From Anaerolineales bacterium (GTDB lineage Bacteria > Chloroflexota > Anaerolineae > Anaerolineales > Villigracilaceae), in assembly GCA_025938055.1 (NCBI GenBank), contig JAICQC010000079.1, forward strand, positions 1-13,567: DNA of 13,567 nt, read 5' to 3'. Under the pieces are notes generated by a model. The model saw nothing but the letters and a program-made list of their open reading frames with translations, was not told the DNA's origin and ran no database searches. Positions 5,584 to 12,505 of the stretch are shown in pieces (within the stretch, counting starts at the first letter, position 1; every line of letters begins with the position of its first letter). Both the position numbers and the translations under genes were made by a program.

Positions 5584-7354
5584 ACTGGCGTTCGAGCATG
5601 TCCACCGAGAGGTGGATCATTGTTGGCCTGCCGTGCGGACAGGTGCGCGGCGACTCGCAGGCTTCCAGGTCTATCAATAGCGCACGCTGTTCTTCATTGG
5701 ATAACGCCTGCCCCGCCTTGACCGCCATCCGTTTGCAGACGCGCGCTGCCAGCTTTGCTTCGATCTCATGCTGCATCGGTGATTCGTCCTCCTCGAAATC
5801 CTCCACCAGCGCCCGCAGTGCGGCGGATGGGTCACTGCCCATAAACAAGGCTGGCATGGCGCGCACCTGGAATGTGTTCGGACCGAACTCCTCCACGTCG
5901 AAGCCGAAGTGTTGTAAAACAGGTAATTGGTTAATTAGTAATTGCGCAGCAGGCGGAGGCAGGGTAACTGTGACCGGTGTAAGTAAAGCCTGTGATGGAA
6001 TACTCTTTGTGGCATGCTGCGCCATCAACTTCTCGAAAAGGACCCGTTCATGCGCAGCATGCTGGTCCACAAGATATAACCCATCGGGGCCTTCGGCAAC
6101 GAGATAGGACTCGCCGATCTGGCCCACGAGGCGAAGGAGAGGGATGGAGGAATTTTGGTAATTCGTACTTGGTGATTGATTGGAATTTGGGGGATGGAGA
6201 CTTGACGCTTCGCGTGAAGTTTGAGAACCAGTCTCTGCTCTCAGCTCTCTGCTATCTGGCAATTGCTCATCATGCGCGATCTTCCAATCCAAGCCGGTGT
6301 GACGCGGCGGCTCGGTGGGTACTGTCCGGGTGGTGCCCCACAGCGACGGTGCAACATTGGGGATGGGAGAGTATGCCAGCAGCGCTTTACGCACTGAACG
6401 CTGGACAAAGCTAAAGACCTTATCCTGACTTCTAAAGCGCACCTCGGCTTTCGCCGGATGGACATTGACATCCACCTCTTCGGGAGGAATCTCAAGGAAG
6501 AGCGCCGTCAGCGGATAACGCCCGACCATGAGCAGAGTGTGATATGCCTGCAGGAGCGCGGTATTCAGGGAAATATCATGAACCCATCGCCCGTTGATAA
6601 AGAATGTAATTTCCCTGCGATTGGAACGCGTCAGAGAGGTAGGGCTAATAAACCCGGTCAGGCTCATCCCCTCTTCCTCTGCCATGACCTCCAGCATTTG
6701 CTTCGCGACATCCACGCCGTACAACGCCGCCAGGATAGCGCGTCGGTCCCCGTCGCCCGCGGTCTGCAGAGCCGTATTCTTTCCGTCCGACAGTTTGAAA
6801 CGCTTTCCGGGATACGCCAGCGCATAACGCGTGACCAGCACATCAATGGCGCGCCGTTCGGTGGTGTCGCTTTTCAGGAACTTCAAACGAGCAGGGACGT
6901 TATAGAACAAGTCCTCCACGCGCACGGTTGTGCCGACCGTCGTCCCAACTTTCGTGAGAGGTGCGGCTTGTCCGCCTTCCACACGCAGGCGGGCACCGTC
7001 CTGCTCTTGTTGGACGCGCGAGGTAAGCGTCAGCCGCGAAACGGAACCGATCGAAGCGAGTGCCTCGCCGCGGAACCCGAGTGTGAAGATGGAAAAAAGC
7101 TCATCGGAGCGAGCCAGCTTGGAGGTGGCGTGGCGCGCCATCGCCAGTTCCAGCTCATCGGATGGGATTCCCGATCCGTCATCCGCGACCTCGATCAGCT
7201 TCTTTCCCGCCTCTTCGATGGTGATCGCAATGGAACGCGCACCGGCATCCAGTGAATTTTCCATCAATTCCTTGACGACCGAAGCGGGTCGCTCGACGAC
7301 TTCACCTGCCGCAATTTGCGAGGCAACTTCAGAGGAAAGCAAGCGAATGGGCAT
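5561..7354 (-). CDS. mutL: DNA mismatch repair protein MutL (endonuclease type)
   Basis: 597 residues. The N-terminal GHKL ATPase has E29 and N33 in ELMENSLDAGA, DDGSGI (58-63), ATSKL (77-81) and GFRGEAL (93-99); the transducer domain follows to about 325. A poorly conserved linker spans 330-405. The C-terminal domain carries the metal-dependent nicking motif DQHAAHE with a second Glu (D430 to E441) and CPHGRP (572-577), marking it as a latent endonuclease, unlike the methyl-directed E. coli protein. It acts after MutS recognises a mismatch; no mutS is seen here. The ATG at 7354 starts the conserved MPIRLLSSEVASQIAAGEV. The longer upstream open frame is rejected because the -10 box lies only 6 nt away and no ribosome site is seen. 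The gene is first in the minus-strand operon. Three heptamer tracts lie in residues 368-477. Confidence 0.97.
   Translation of the reverse strand: MPIRLLSSEVASQIAAGEVVERPASVVKELMENSLDAGARSIAITIEEAGKKLIEVADDGSGIPSDELELAMARHATSKLARSDELFSIFTLGFRGEALASIGSVSRLTLTSRVQQEQDGARLRVEGGQAAPLTKVGTTVGTTVRVEDLFYNVPARLKFLKSDTTERRAIDVLVTRYALAYPGKRFKLSDGKNTALQTAGDGDRRAILAALYGVDVAKQMLEVMAEEEGMSLTGFISPTSLTRSNRREITFFINGRWVHDISLNTALLQAYHTLLMVGRYPLTALFLEIPPEEVDVNVHPAKAEVRFRSQDKVFSFVQRSVRKALLAYSPIPNVAPSLWGTTRTVPTEPPRHTGLDWKIAHDEQLPDSRELRAETGSQTSREASSLHPPNSNQSPSTNYQNSSIPLLRLVGQIGESYLVAEGPDGLYLVDQHAAHERVLFEKLMAQHATKSIPSQALLTPVTVTLPPPAAQLLINQLPVLQHFGFDVEEFGPNTFQVRAMPALFMGSDPSAALRALVEDFEEDESPMQHEIEAKLAARVCKRMAVKAGQALSNEEQRALLIDLEACESPRTCPHGRPTMIHLSVDMLERQFGRRGAR
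5924..5945 (-). repeat. heptamer tract in mutL, tract C
   Basis: On the plus strand TAATTGG, one T, TAATTAG, TAATTGC: three 7-bp units close to one consensus with one extra base. The coding strand reads as CCAATTA-type units and encodes residues 470-477 (AQLLINQL) in the C-terminal domain, just ahead of the family-typical GFDVEEFG segment. Confidence 0.65.
6152..6186 (-). repeat. heptamer tract in mutL, tract B
   Basis: On the plus strand ATTTTGG, TAATTCG, TACTTGG, TGATTGA follow each other exactly (6152-6179). They are four degenerate copies of TAATTGG, and the run trails into TTGGAAT (6180-6186). It encodes residues 390-401 (NSNQSPSTNYQN), a low-complexity Ser/Asn/Gln stretch in the MutL linker. 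Confidence 0.65.
6233..6253 (-). repeat. heptamer tract in mutL, tract A
   Basis: On the plus strand CTCTGCT, CTCAGCT, CTCTGCT: three 7-bp units differing at a single position in the middle copy. It encodes residues 368-374 (SRELRAE) in the interdomain linker. Its unit differs from the CCAATTA type of tracts B and C. Confidence 0.65.
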
Positions 7355-7360
7355 GTGGAG

Positions 7361-7366
7361 ATTATA
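7361..7366 (-). promoter_or_regulatory. mutL -10 box, probable leaderless transcript
   Basis: The minus strand has a perfect TATAAT, then CTCCAC, then the mutL ATG. A start 6-7 nt after the -10 box would fall on the start codon itself, so the mRNA would have no leader. No ribosome-binding sequence precedes the ATG. No clear -35 box is visible. Confidence 0.65.
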
Positions 7367-7380
7367 ACGCCTCGAAAGGA

Positions 7381-7403
7381 TATAATATCGCCTCACCCCG
7401 GAG
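7381..7403 (+). promoter_or_regulatory. -10 box and ribosome site of the hydrolase gene
   Basis: A perfect TATAAT at 7381-7386 precedes a predicted start near 7393. GGAG (7400-7403) lies 5 nt before the ATG at 7409. The two -10 boxes, this one and that of mutL, face away from each other 14 bp apart, so each promoter's -35 zone overlaps the other's -10 and polymerases should compete. Confidence 0.6.
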
Positions 7404-7408
7404 TACCC

Positions 7409-8455
7409 ATGGCGAAAATAGTATGGTTGATGATTATCGCGACATTTATATTTACTTCCTGTATTCCCGCAATTCCGCTGCCGGTTGCCACACCTGTATC
7501 TACCGATACACCTCTCCCCACGCAAACTCCGCTCCCAACAGCGACACAAACAGCAACTCTCCCGCCAACGCTTTCCCCAACACCCGATCCTTATTTCCCG
7601 TGGAGCATTGACCATCTACGCTCACGCACATATGGCGGCGGGCAGATCGAATTCGTGGAAGTGATGGAACAGAACCTGTTCTTCACGCGCTACCTAATGC
7701 GCTACCCCAGCGACGGTTTGAACATCTACGGCTTTGCCGATATTCCGAATGACGAGGAACCGCATCCCGTGATCATCGCCCTGCACGGATACATCGACCC
7801 GGCGATCTATTACACGCTCGATTACACCACGCTCTACGCCGATGCGCTGTCGAACGCCGGATACATCGTCCTGCATCCGAACCTGCGCGGCTACGCGCCC
7901 TCCGACAACGGAGATAACCTCTTCCGGGTGGGCATGGCGATCGACGTGCTCAACCTCATTGCATTGGTGCAGTCCCAAAGCGGAGGTTCGGACCCGCTGC
8001 GAACCGCGATCCCCGACCGCATCGGTCTGTGGGGACACAGCATGGGAGGCGGCATCAGCACGCGCGTCCTGACGGTCACCGATGACGTCCGCGCCGCGGT
8101 GCTGTACGCCGCGATGACCGGAGACGATCGGAAGAACTACGAAGCCATCCACGGATGGTCAGGGCAGACGCGTGGGCTGGATGAGTTGAATGTTCCCATC
8201 GAGGCGCTGAACCGCATTTCGCCGATGTACTTTTTTCAGAACATCACCGCCGCGGTCAGCATCCATCACGGCACGGCAGACGAATTAGTCCCCATGGACT
8301 GGTCGGTGACGACCTGTGACCAGCTCACCTCGCTGGGCAAGAGCGTGGAATGTGTGTACTACCCCGATATGCCGCACACCTTTTACGGCGCGGGCAATGA
8401 GGAATTCATTCAAAACACAGTCCGGTTTTATAACCAGCATTTGAAAGCACCATAG
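7409..8455 (+). CDS. alpha/beta-hydrolase lipoprotein (prolyl-oligopeptidase-like fold)
   Basis: 348 residues. A hydrophobic signal segment (2-17) ends in a lipobox-like FTSC with C18 as the lipidation site. Residues 20-61 are a Pro/Thr/Ser-rich spacer of TPLPT-like repeats that would hold the enzyme away from the membrane. The hydrolase fold follows: IALHGY (oxyanion region, 123-128), nucleophile S211 in GHSMGGG, acid D291 in HHGTADELVP, and H323 in MPHTFYGAG. The triad spacing fits the S9/acyl-peptidase-like or dienelactone-hydrolase-like group. The substrate, peptide or ester, is unknown. It should sit outside the cytoplasmic membrane. The ATG at 7409 has GGAG 5 nt upstream; the longer in-frame extension lies in the divergent mutL promoter and is rejected. 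The stop codon lies inside a repeat hairpin. Confidence 0.9.
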   Translation: MAKIVWLMIIATFIFTSCIPAIPLPVATPVSTDTPLPTQTPLPTATQTATLPPTLSPTPDPYFPWSIDHLRSRTYGGGQIEFVEVMEQNLFFTRYLMRYPSDGLNIYGFADIPNDEEPHPVIIALHGYIDPAIYYTLDYTTLYADALSNAGYIVLHPNLRGYAPSDNGDNLFRVGMAIDVLNLIALVQSQSGGSDPLRTAIPDRIGLWGHSMGGGISTRVLTVTDDVRAAVLYAAMTGDDRKNYEAIHGWSGQTRGLDELNVPIEALNRISPMYFFQNITAAVSIHHGTADELVPMDWSVTTCDQLTSLGKSVECVYYPDMPHTFYGAGNEEFIQNTVRFYNQHLKAP

Positions 8456-8491
8456 CCTTGCGAAGGCTGCCCGTAGGGCGCTTCGCAGGCT
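8454..8491. repeat. REP-like hairpin overlapping the hydrolase stop codon
   Basis: AGCCTTGCGAAGGCT at 8454-8468 begins a long imperfect hairpin. About 16 pairs form between 8454-8472 and 8476-8491, with three single-base bulges and the loop GTA (8473-8475). The left arm shares 14 of 15 bases with the arms of the inverted repeat at 9163-9221. No T tract follows, so an intrinsic terminator is unlikely; mRNA 3'-end stabilisation or a repeat element is more plausible. Confidence 0.6.
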
Positions 8492-8505
8492 CCAATCCGA
8501 AAAGG

Positions 8506-8511
8506 TATAAT
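8506..8511 (+). promoter_or_regulatory. -10 box of the HAD hydrolase gene, probable leaderless transcript
   Basis: A perfect TATAAT is followed by CGCCCA and then the ATG at 8518, the same 6-nt distance as at mutL. Transcription would begin at or next to the start codon. The only purine run, AAAAGG, precedes the -10 box and would not be in the mRNA. Confidence 0.65.
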
Positions 8512-8517
8512 CGCCCA

Positions 8518-9150
8518 ATGCGCTTTACGACTTTATTCTTCGACCTCGACGATACGCTCTATCCCTCTGCGACAGGTCTGTGGCATGCGATCAAGGATCG
8601 CATGAATCTCTATATGGTCGAGCGGCTCGGCATCCCCGAACTCGACGTTCCATTCCTGCGCGAGCAGTATTTCAAAATGTACGGGACGACCCTGCGCGGC
8701 CTGGAGGCAAGGCATAAGGTGGATAAGGAGGACTTCATGGCGTTTGTGCACGACCTGCCGCTCAAGGACTTCCTGACCCCCAACCCGGTCGTGCGGGATG
8801 TGATCGCATCTCTGCCGACCCGCAACCTGATCTTCACCAACGCAGACGCTTCTCATGCTCGGCGCGTCCTTACGGTGTTGCAGCTTGATGACCTGTTCGA
8901 GACCGTGGTGGATGTCAATGCGGTATCACCGTATTGCAAACCGATGCCCGAATCCTTTGCCATCGCCATGGACCTCGCCGATGAGCCCGACCCGCGCAAA
9001 TGCGTGATGATCGACGACCTGTCGCGCACGACGCGCGCTGCTCTTAACGTGGGCATGGCAAGTCTGCTGTATGGCTGTGACGAGCCGACCGACGACGCCA
9101 GCGGCGTCTTCACTGATTGGACTCACCTGCCCATTTTGCTGGGAGATTAA
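8518..9150 (+). CDS. HAD-superfamily hydrolase, pyrimidine 5'-nucleotidase-like
   Basis: 210 residues. Motif I is FFDLDDTLYP, with nucleophile D9 and acid D11. Motif II is FTNAD with T107. Motif III is K141 in YCKP. Motif IV is MIDDLSRTT with D166 and D167. An alpha-helical cap fills residues 15-90. The FDLDDTLYP signature and this cap type match the subfamily that includes yeast pyrimidine 5'-nucleotidases (SDT1/PHM8-like), so a nucleotide or small phosphoester is the likely substrate; this is inference from family. It is cytoplasmic. The ATG at 8518 begins directly at the first strand of the fold. The gene stands alone, with its own promoter and REP-like repeats on both sides. Confidence 0.9.
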   Translation: MRFTTLFFDLDDTLYPSATGLWHAIKDRMNLYMVERLGIPELDVPFLREQYFKMYGTTLRGLEARHKVDKEDFMAFVHDLPLKDFLTPNPVVRDVIASLPTRNLIFTNADASHARRVLTVLQLDDLFETVVDVNAVSPYCKPMPESFAIAMDLADEPDPRKCVMIDDLSRTTRAALNVGMASLLYGCDEPTDDASGVFTDWTHLPILLGD

Positions 9151-9162
9151 TGGCTGCAAAAC

Positions 9163-9221
9163 AGCCTTGCGAAGGTTTATTAGATCGATGAAGAGTACGT
9201 TCATATAACCTTCGCAAGGCT
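9163..9221. repeat. REP-like perfect inverted repeat downstream of the HAD gene
   Basis: AGCCTTGCGAAGGTT (9163-9177) is matched by its exact reverse complement at 9207-9221: a 15-bp perfect inverted repeat around 29 nt. Each arm is itself nearly palindromic (CCTT-GCG-AAGG). The same arm occurs at 8454. A weak T content after the stem argues against an intrinsic terminator. The rest of 9151-9379 has no gene that I can support. Confidence 0.7.
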
Positions 9222-9280
9222 TCTGAGAACAGGTAGACGAGGCTTCCGCCAGGAGTTGATACATTTTCAGAGGGGTAAGG

Positions 9281-9310
9281 TTTACAAAGCATATACGTCG
9301 TTCATATACA
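9281..9310 (+). promoter_or_regulatory. candidate promoter of the S41 protease gene with CATATAC repeats
   Basis: TTTACA (9281-9286) and TATACA (9305-9310) are 18 bp apart and match -35 and -10 boxes in 5 and 4 of 6 positions. CATATAC occurs twice (9290-9296, 9303-9309). A 10-bp direct repeat CGTTCATATA links this site (9299-9308) to 9198-9207. The leader would be about 75 nt. Confidence 0.35.
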
Positions 9311-9381
9311 CTCACAACAATTCATTCATCATGCATTAATCACGGCATAGTATCTTTGCTCTGGTTTCGTTAACCAATTAT

Positions 9382-9386
9382 GGAGG
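9382..9386 (+). promoter_or_regulatory. ribosome-binding site that selects the GTG start of the S41 protease
   Basis: GGAGG lies 5 nt before GTG at 9392. The in-frame ATG at 9380 overlaps this site and has no ribosome site of its own, so the GTG is preferred. Confidence 0.7.
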
Positions 9387-9391
9387 CATTC

Positions 9392-10705
9392 GTGAATAAT
9401 ACGATCAAAACAATCCTGGGGGCTTTTGTAGGGCTGATTCTCCTTGCCGGAGCATTCTCTGGTGGATTTATTGCTGGAAATCTTCTACCGTCTGCCGGTC
9501 CCATTCCGGGGATCAGCGACCTTCTCCCCTCCTCGCCCGTTGTGCAGCCTGAGCAGGAATCTGCCACGCCTGCTGAACTGGAGACTCTGTTCGTCCCCTT
9601 CTGGGAGGCATGGAACATTGTTCATGATCAGTTTGTCGAACAGCCTATTGACGACGAAGTGCTGATGCAGGGCGCGATCCGCGGCATGATGGACGCGTTG
9701 CAAGACGAGCAGACCTTTTACATGGAGCCGGAAGTCTATGAGAATGAGACATCCTCCCTCCAGGGGCAGTATGAGGGCATCGGCGCGTATGTGGATACCG
9801 AAGGCGATTATCTGACCATTGTGAGTCCCATCGAGGGCTCTCCTGCGGATGCAGCGGGCTTACTGCCCGGAGACAGGGTCATTGCGATCGATGGGGAAGA
9901 TATGACGGGTGTGGCTCCCGAGGAAGCGCGTTTAAAGGTGCTGGGACCGGAGGGCACAACGGTCAATTTGACGGTGGCACGCGAAGGGCAGCCTGAGCCG
10001 CTGGAATTTTCGATCACGCGCGCGGAGATCAACATCGTCAGCGCGGAAGGAAGGATGCTCGAGGACAATGTCGCCTATGTGGACATCAATACTTTCGGCG
10101 AGCAGACGACCCGCGAGCTCCGCGCCACGCTCGATACGTTGCTCGAGCAAAACCCGCGCGGCATTATTATCGACCTGCGCAATAACCCCGGAGGCTACCT
10201 GAGTACGTCTGTGGAAGTGGCTTCAGAATTTATCGATGAAGGTGTTATTTTGTATGAGGAATACGGCGACGGACGCCGCGATACGCACCGGGCTCTTGGG
10301 AACGGTCAGGCAACCGATATCCCGCTGGTGGTGCTGATCAATGAGGGTTCAGCCTCCGCTTCTGAAATCCTCGCCGGCGCCTTGCAGGACTACGAGCGTG
10401 CCACACTGGTTGGTGTGAAGTCTTTTGGAAAAGGCTCAGTGCAAAACTGGATCCCGCTTTCTAATGATCAGGGCGCGGCGCGCGTGACGATTGCCCGCTG
10501 GCTGACGCCCGATGAACGCCTGATCGATCACGTCGGTCTAACGCCGGATGTGGTTGTCGAAATGACCACAGAGGATTTTGAAGCCGGGAACGATCCACAG
10601 CTCGACGCCGCGCTGGAAACCATGCTGGCAGTGCTTGAAGGAAACCCTGTTCCCACCTCACAGCCGACTTCCATTCCCGAGCCTACTGTCACGTCTGTCC
10701 CTTAG
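9392..10705 (+). CDS. S41-family carboxyl-terminal processing protease (CtpA/Prc-like) with PDZ domain
   Basis: 437 residues from GTG (441 if ATG 9380 is used). An N-terminal membrane anchor or signal segment spans 7-31, and a Pro-rich spacer follows to about 60. The PDZ domain (about 125-200) includes the IEGSPADAAGLLPGDRV segment. The catalytic domain has DLRNNPGGYL (261-270), the nucleophile S322 in GSASASEI, general base K347 in FGKGSVQ and Q351: the Ser-Lys dyad with the family spacing of 25 residues. The C-terminus ends in a Pro/Thr-rich tail. It should face the outside of the membrane and trim C-termini of exported or damaged proteins. The next gene, a membrane metalloprotease, begins 23 bp later with AAAGGAG, so the two proteases form a likely operon. 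The low-scoring N-terminus fits a tethered, not freely secreted, enzyme. Confidence 0.94.
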   Translation: MNNTIKTILGAFVGLILLAGAFSGGFIAGNLLPSAGPIPGISDLLPSSPVVQPEQESATPAELETLFVPFWEAWNIVHDQFVEQPIDDEVLMQGAIRGMMDALQDEQTFYMEPEVYENETSSLQGQYEGIGAYVDTEGDYLTIVSPIEGSPADAAGLLPGDRVIAIDGEDMTGVAPEEARLKVLGPEGTTVNLTVAREGQPEPLEFSITRAEINIVSAEGRMLEDNVAYVDINTFGEQTTRELRATLDTLLEQNPRGIIIDLRNNPGGYLSTSVEVASEFIDEGVILYEEYGDGRRDTHRALGNGQATDIPLVVLINEGSASASEILAGALQDYERATLVGVKSFGKGSVQNWIPLSNDQGAARVTIARWLTPDERLIDHVGLTPDVVVEMTTEDFEAGNDPQLDAALETMLAVLEGNPVPTSQPTSIPEPTVTSVP

Positions 10706-10728
10706 CGTTGTTTTGAAAGGAGTGAACC

Positions 10729-11433
10729 ATGCCTTTTTTGTTCTTTGATCCCATGTATCTGTGTTTCATGATCCCTGCCCTCGCGCTGATGGGATTGACT
10801 TCATGGTATGTGCGGCATTCGTACAATAAGTGGAGCAAGGTACGCGCTACCAGCGGGTTGACCGGTCATCAGGCAGCTCAGCGCTTGATCTCCACCGGCA
10901 ACCTGTATGGTGTACAGGTTCAGGGCACAGCCGGGCAGCTTTCTGATCATTATGACCCGCGCAATAAAACGCTATTCCTTTCCGAGGGTGTGGCGCATAG
11001 CCCTTCTGTTGCGGCGGTGGCAATCTCCGCGCATGAACTCGGGCATGCCCTGCAGGATGCGGAAGAATACTTCCCGATGCGCATCCGTTCGATGCTTGTG
11101 CCAGCGGTAAATATCGGCTCGAACCTGGGATGGATCCTGATCATGATCGGGCTTGTCCTGCAGCAGATCAACATCGCCTGGCTTGGCGTGATCGCCTTTT
11201 CGGCGGGCGCGCTGTTTGCCCTCGCGACCCTGCCTGTCGAATTTAACGCTTCAGCGCGGGCAAAGCAGTTACTCTATGAAACGGGCATCATTAGTACAGA
11301 AGAGGAACGTCGCGGCGTGAATCAGGTGCTCAATGCCGCCGCGCTCACCTATGTAGCCGGGCTGATCACTGCCGTGCTGCAATTACTCTATTACGTGTTC
11401 CTGATCGGCGGTCTGGGCAGACGCCGAGATTAG
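10729..11433 (+). CDS. YugP-type membrane zinc metallopeptidase
   Basis: 234 residues, the usual size of this family. A first membrane segment covers about 9-28. The soluble part contains the zinc motif HELGH (H102, E103, H106) and the DHYDPRNKTLFLS segment typical of YugP-like proteins. Hydrophobic helices follow at about 122-145, 150-168 and 205-228. E171 in PVEFNAS is the likely third zinc ligand. The family is annotated as zinc-dependent neutral protease, but its physiological substrate is not established. A strong ribosome site, AAAGGAG, precedes the ATG. It is downstream of and close to the S41 protease, so both may serve envelope protein quality control; that is inference. A strong terminator follows 23 bp after the stop. 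Confidence 0.93.
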   Translation: MPFLFFDPMYLCFMIPALALMGLTSWYVRHSYNKWSKVRATSGLTGHQAAQRLISTGNLYGVQVQGTAGQLSDHYDPRNKTLFLSEGVAHSPSVAAVAISAHELGHALQDAEEYFPMRIRSMLVPAVNIGSNLGWILIMIGLVLQQINIAWLGVIAFSAGALFALATLPVEFNASARAKQLLYETGIISTEEERRGVNQVLNAAALTYVAGLITAVLQLLYYVFLIGGLGRRRD

Positions 11434-11456
11434 CAGGGCAATTTCCCTCGGTTATG

Positions 11457-11485
11457 AAACACCCGCGCAGACTGCGCGGGTGTTT
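11457..11485 (+). terminator. strong intrinsic terminator after the protease pair
   Basis: AAACACCCGCGCA and TGCGCGGGTGTTT form a perfect 13-bp GC-rich stem around the loop GAC, ending in TTT. It closes the transcription unit of the S41 and YugP-type protease genes. The AAA arm also makes it weakly bidirectional. The next gene's -10 box begins 3 nt later. Confidence 0.85.
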
Positions 11486-11488
11486 GTG

Positions 11489-11494
11489 TATAAT
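11489..11494 (+). promoter_or_regulatory. -10 box immediately after the terminator
   Basis: A perfect TATAAT is followed by 9 nt (TTTTTAAAT) and the ATG at 11504. The -35 zone falls inside the terminator stem and has no good match. The transcript would have a leader of 0-3 nt, and no ribosome site is visible. The run of T after TATAAT could also serve as the T tract of the terminator, so the two roles overlap. Confidence 0.5.
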
Positions 11495-11503
11495 TTTTTA
11501 AAT

Positions 11504-12502
11504 ATGCGGAAATTTATACTTATTCTTGTAGTTTTTCTGGGCGCAGCTTTTGTCTATCTTAGTTTTGGTGAACTCGAAAGCATTGTCGAAACCTTCCGGC
11601 AAGGAAATTTCTGGTTTATCCTTCTGGCTATCCTCATCCAGTTAGCCTGGTTTTTGGTGATGGGCTTGATCTATCAGTCCCTCTATCATACGCTTGGCAT
11701 GCAGGAGGGTGTGTACCGGCTTTCCCTGCTCTCTGCATCGGCGACATTTATCAATATCATTGCTCCGAGCGGCGGCATGGGCGGTATGGCTTTCTTTATC
11801 AGCCAGGGCGCGCGCTGGGGCCGATCCGTTGGCAAAGTAGCAGTTGCCTCGATGCTCGGATTGTTTCTGGATTATCTGGCGTTCCTGTTCGTCCTCACAC
11901 TGGGGTTGATCATCCTCTTCCGCAGCAATAACCTCAACCCGACAGAGATCGCCGCTTCAAGCGTCATGTTTGCCGTGGCTGCTGGGTTCGGCTCCTTACT
12001 CTACCTTGGCTCGCGTTCCGCCGTTGCGCTCGGGAATGCGCTCGCAAGGTTGGCGCGCCTGGTCAATCGGCTCCTGTACCCCTTTCTTGGTTACGAGTAT
12101 CTACGTGAAGCACGCGCCCATGAATTTGCCCACGAGATGGCGGAGGATCTGAAGTCATTGCCAGAAAAGTATCATAGCCTTGCCCTCCCCCTCCTCTACG
12201 CGTTAATGAGCAAAGCACTCTTGATGTGTGTGCTGCTGGCAGTATTCATGGCATTTCAAGTCCCGTTTTCCGCAGGCACCATCATCGGTGGTTTCGCGAT
12301 TGCCTACCTTTTCCTCATCATCACCCCCACGCCTGCAGGTGTTGGCATCATCGAGGGCGTGATGCCACTCGCGCTTTCGTCACTGCGCGTCCCCTGGAGT
12401 GAGGCTGTGGTCATTACACTCGCATATCGCGGCATTACCTTTTGGATTCCGCTCGGAGTCGGCGCCATTGCGTTTAGAATGCTCCAGGAGGAGAAGACCT
12501 GA
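11504..12502 (+). CDS. multi-spanning membrane protein, LPG-synthase transmembrane/UPF0104 family
   Basis: 332 residues with about eight hydrophobic segments, near 2-20, 36-58, 74-86, 112-138, 152-170, 226-252, 258-276 and 300-324. Two loop motifs mark the family: APSGGMGGMAFF (87-98) and TPTPAGVGIIEG (274-285). These occur in the flippase-like membrane half of lysylphosphatidylglycerol synthase (MprF) and in stand-alone UPF0104/COG0392 proteins. The soluble aminoacyl-transferase half of MprF is absent, so a lipid flippase or transporter role is possible but unproven. The ATG at 11504 is preferred over the GTG at 11480, which lies in the terminator. The gene ends 3 bp before the helicase start, so the two are probably co-transcribed. 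Confidence 0.9.
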   Translation: MRKFILILVVFLGAAFVYLSFGELESIVETFRQGNFWFILLAILIQLAWFLVMGLIYQSLYHTLGMQEGVYRLSLLSASATFINIIAPSGGMGGMAFFISQGARWGRSVGKVAVASMLGLFLDYLAFLFVLTLGLIILFRSNNLNPTEIAASSVMFAVAAGFGSLLYLGSRSAVALGNALARLARLVNRLLYPFLGYEYLREARAHEFAHEMAEDLKSLPEKYHSLALPLLYALMSKALLMCVLLAVFMAFQVPFSAGTIIGGFAIAYLFLIITPTPAGVGIIEGVMPLALSSLRVPWSEAVVITLAYRGITFWIPLGVGAIAFRMLQEEKT

Positions 12503-12505
12503 CCT

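Noticed and set aside
6458..7255. Plus-strand open frame of 265 codons antisense to mutL
   Set aside because: mutL is conserved along the whole stretch; the antisense frame shows no family motif and arises from GC-biased codons.
9178..9206. Inverted repeat at 9163-9221 as ends of a tiny transposon
   Set aside because: Only 29 nt between the arms, no flanking target duplication and no transposase; a REP-like element fits better.
9151..9379. Small protein or RNA gene in the 229-base gap before the S41 protease
   Set aside because: The short minus-strand frames there have no ribosome site or motif. Only repeats and a candidate promoter are visible.
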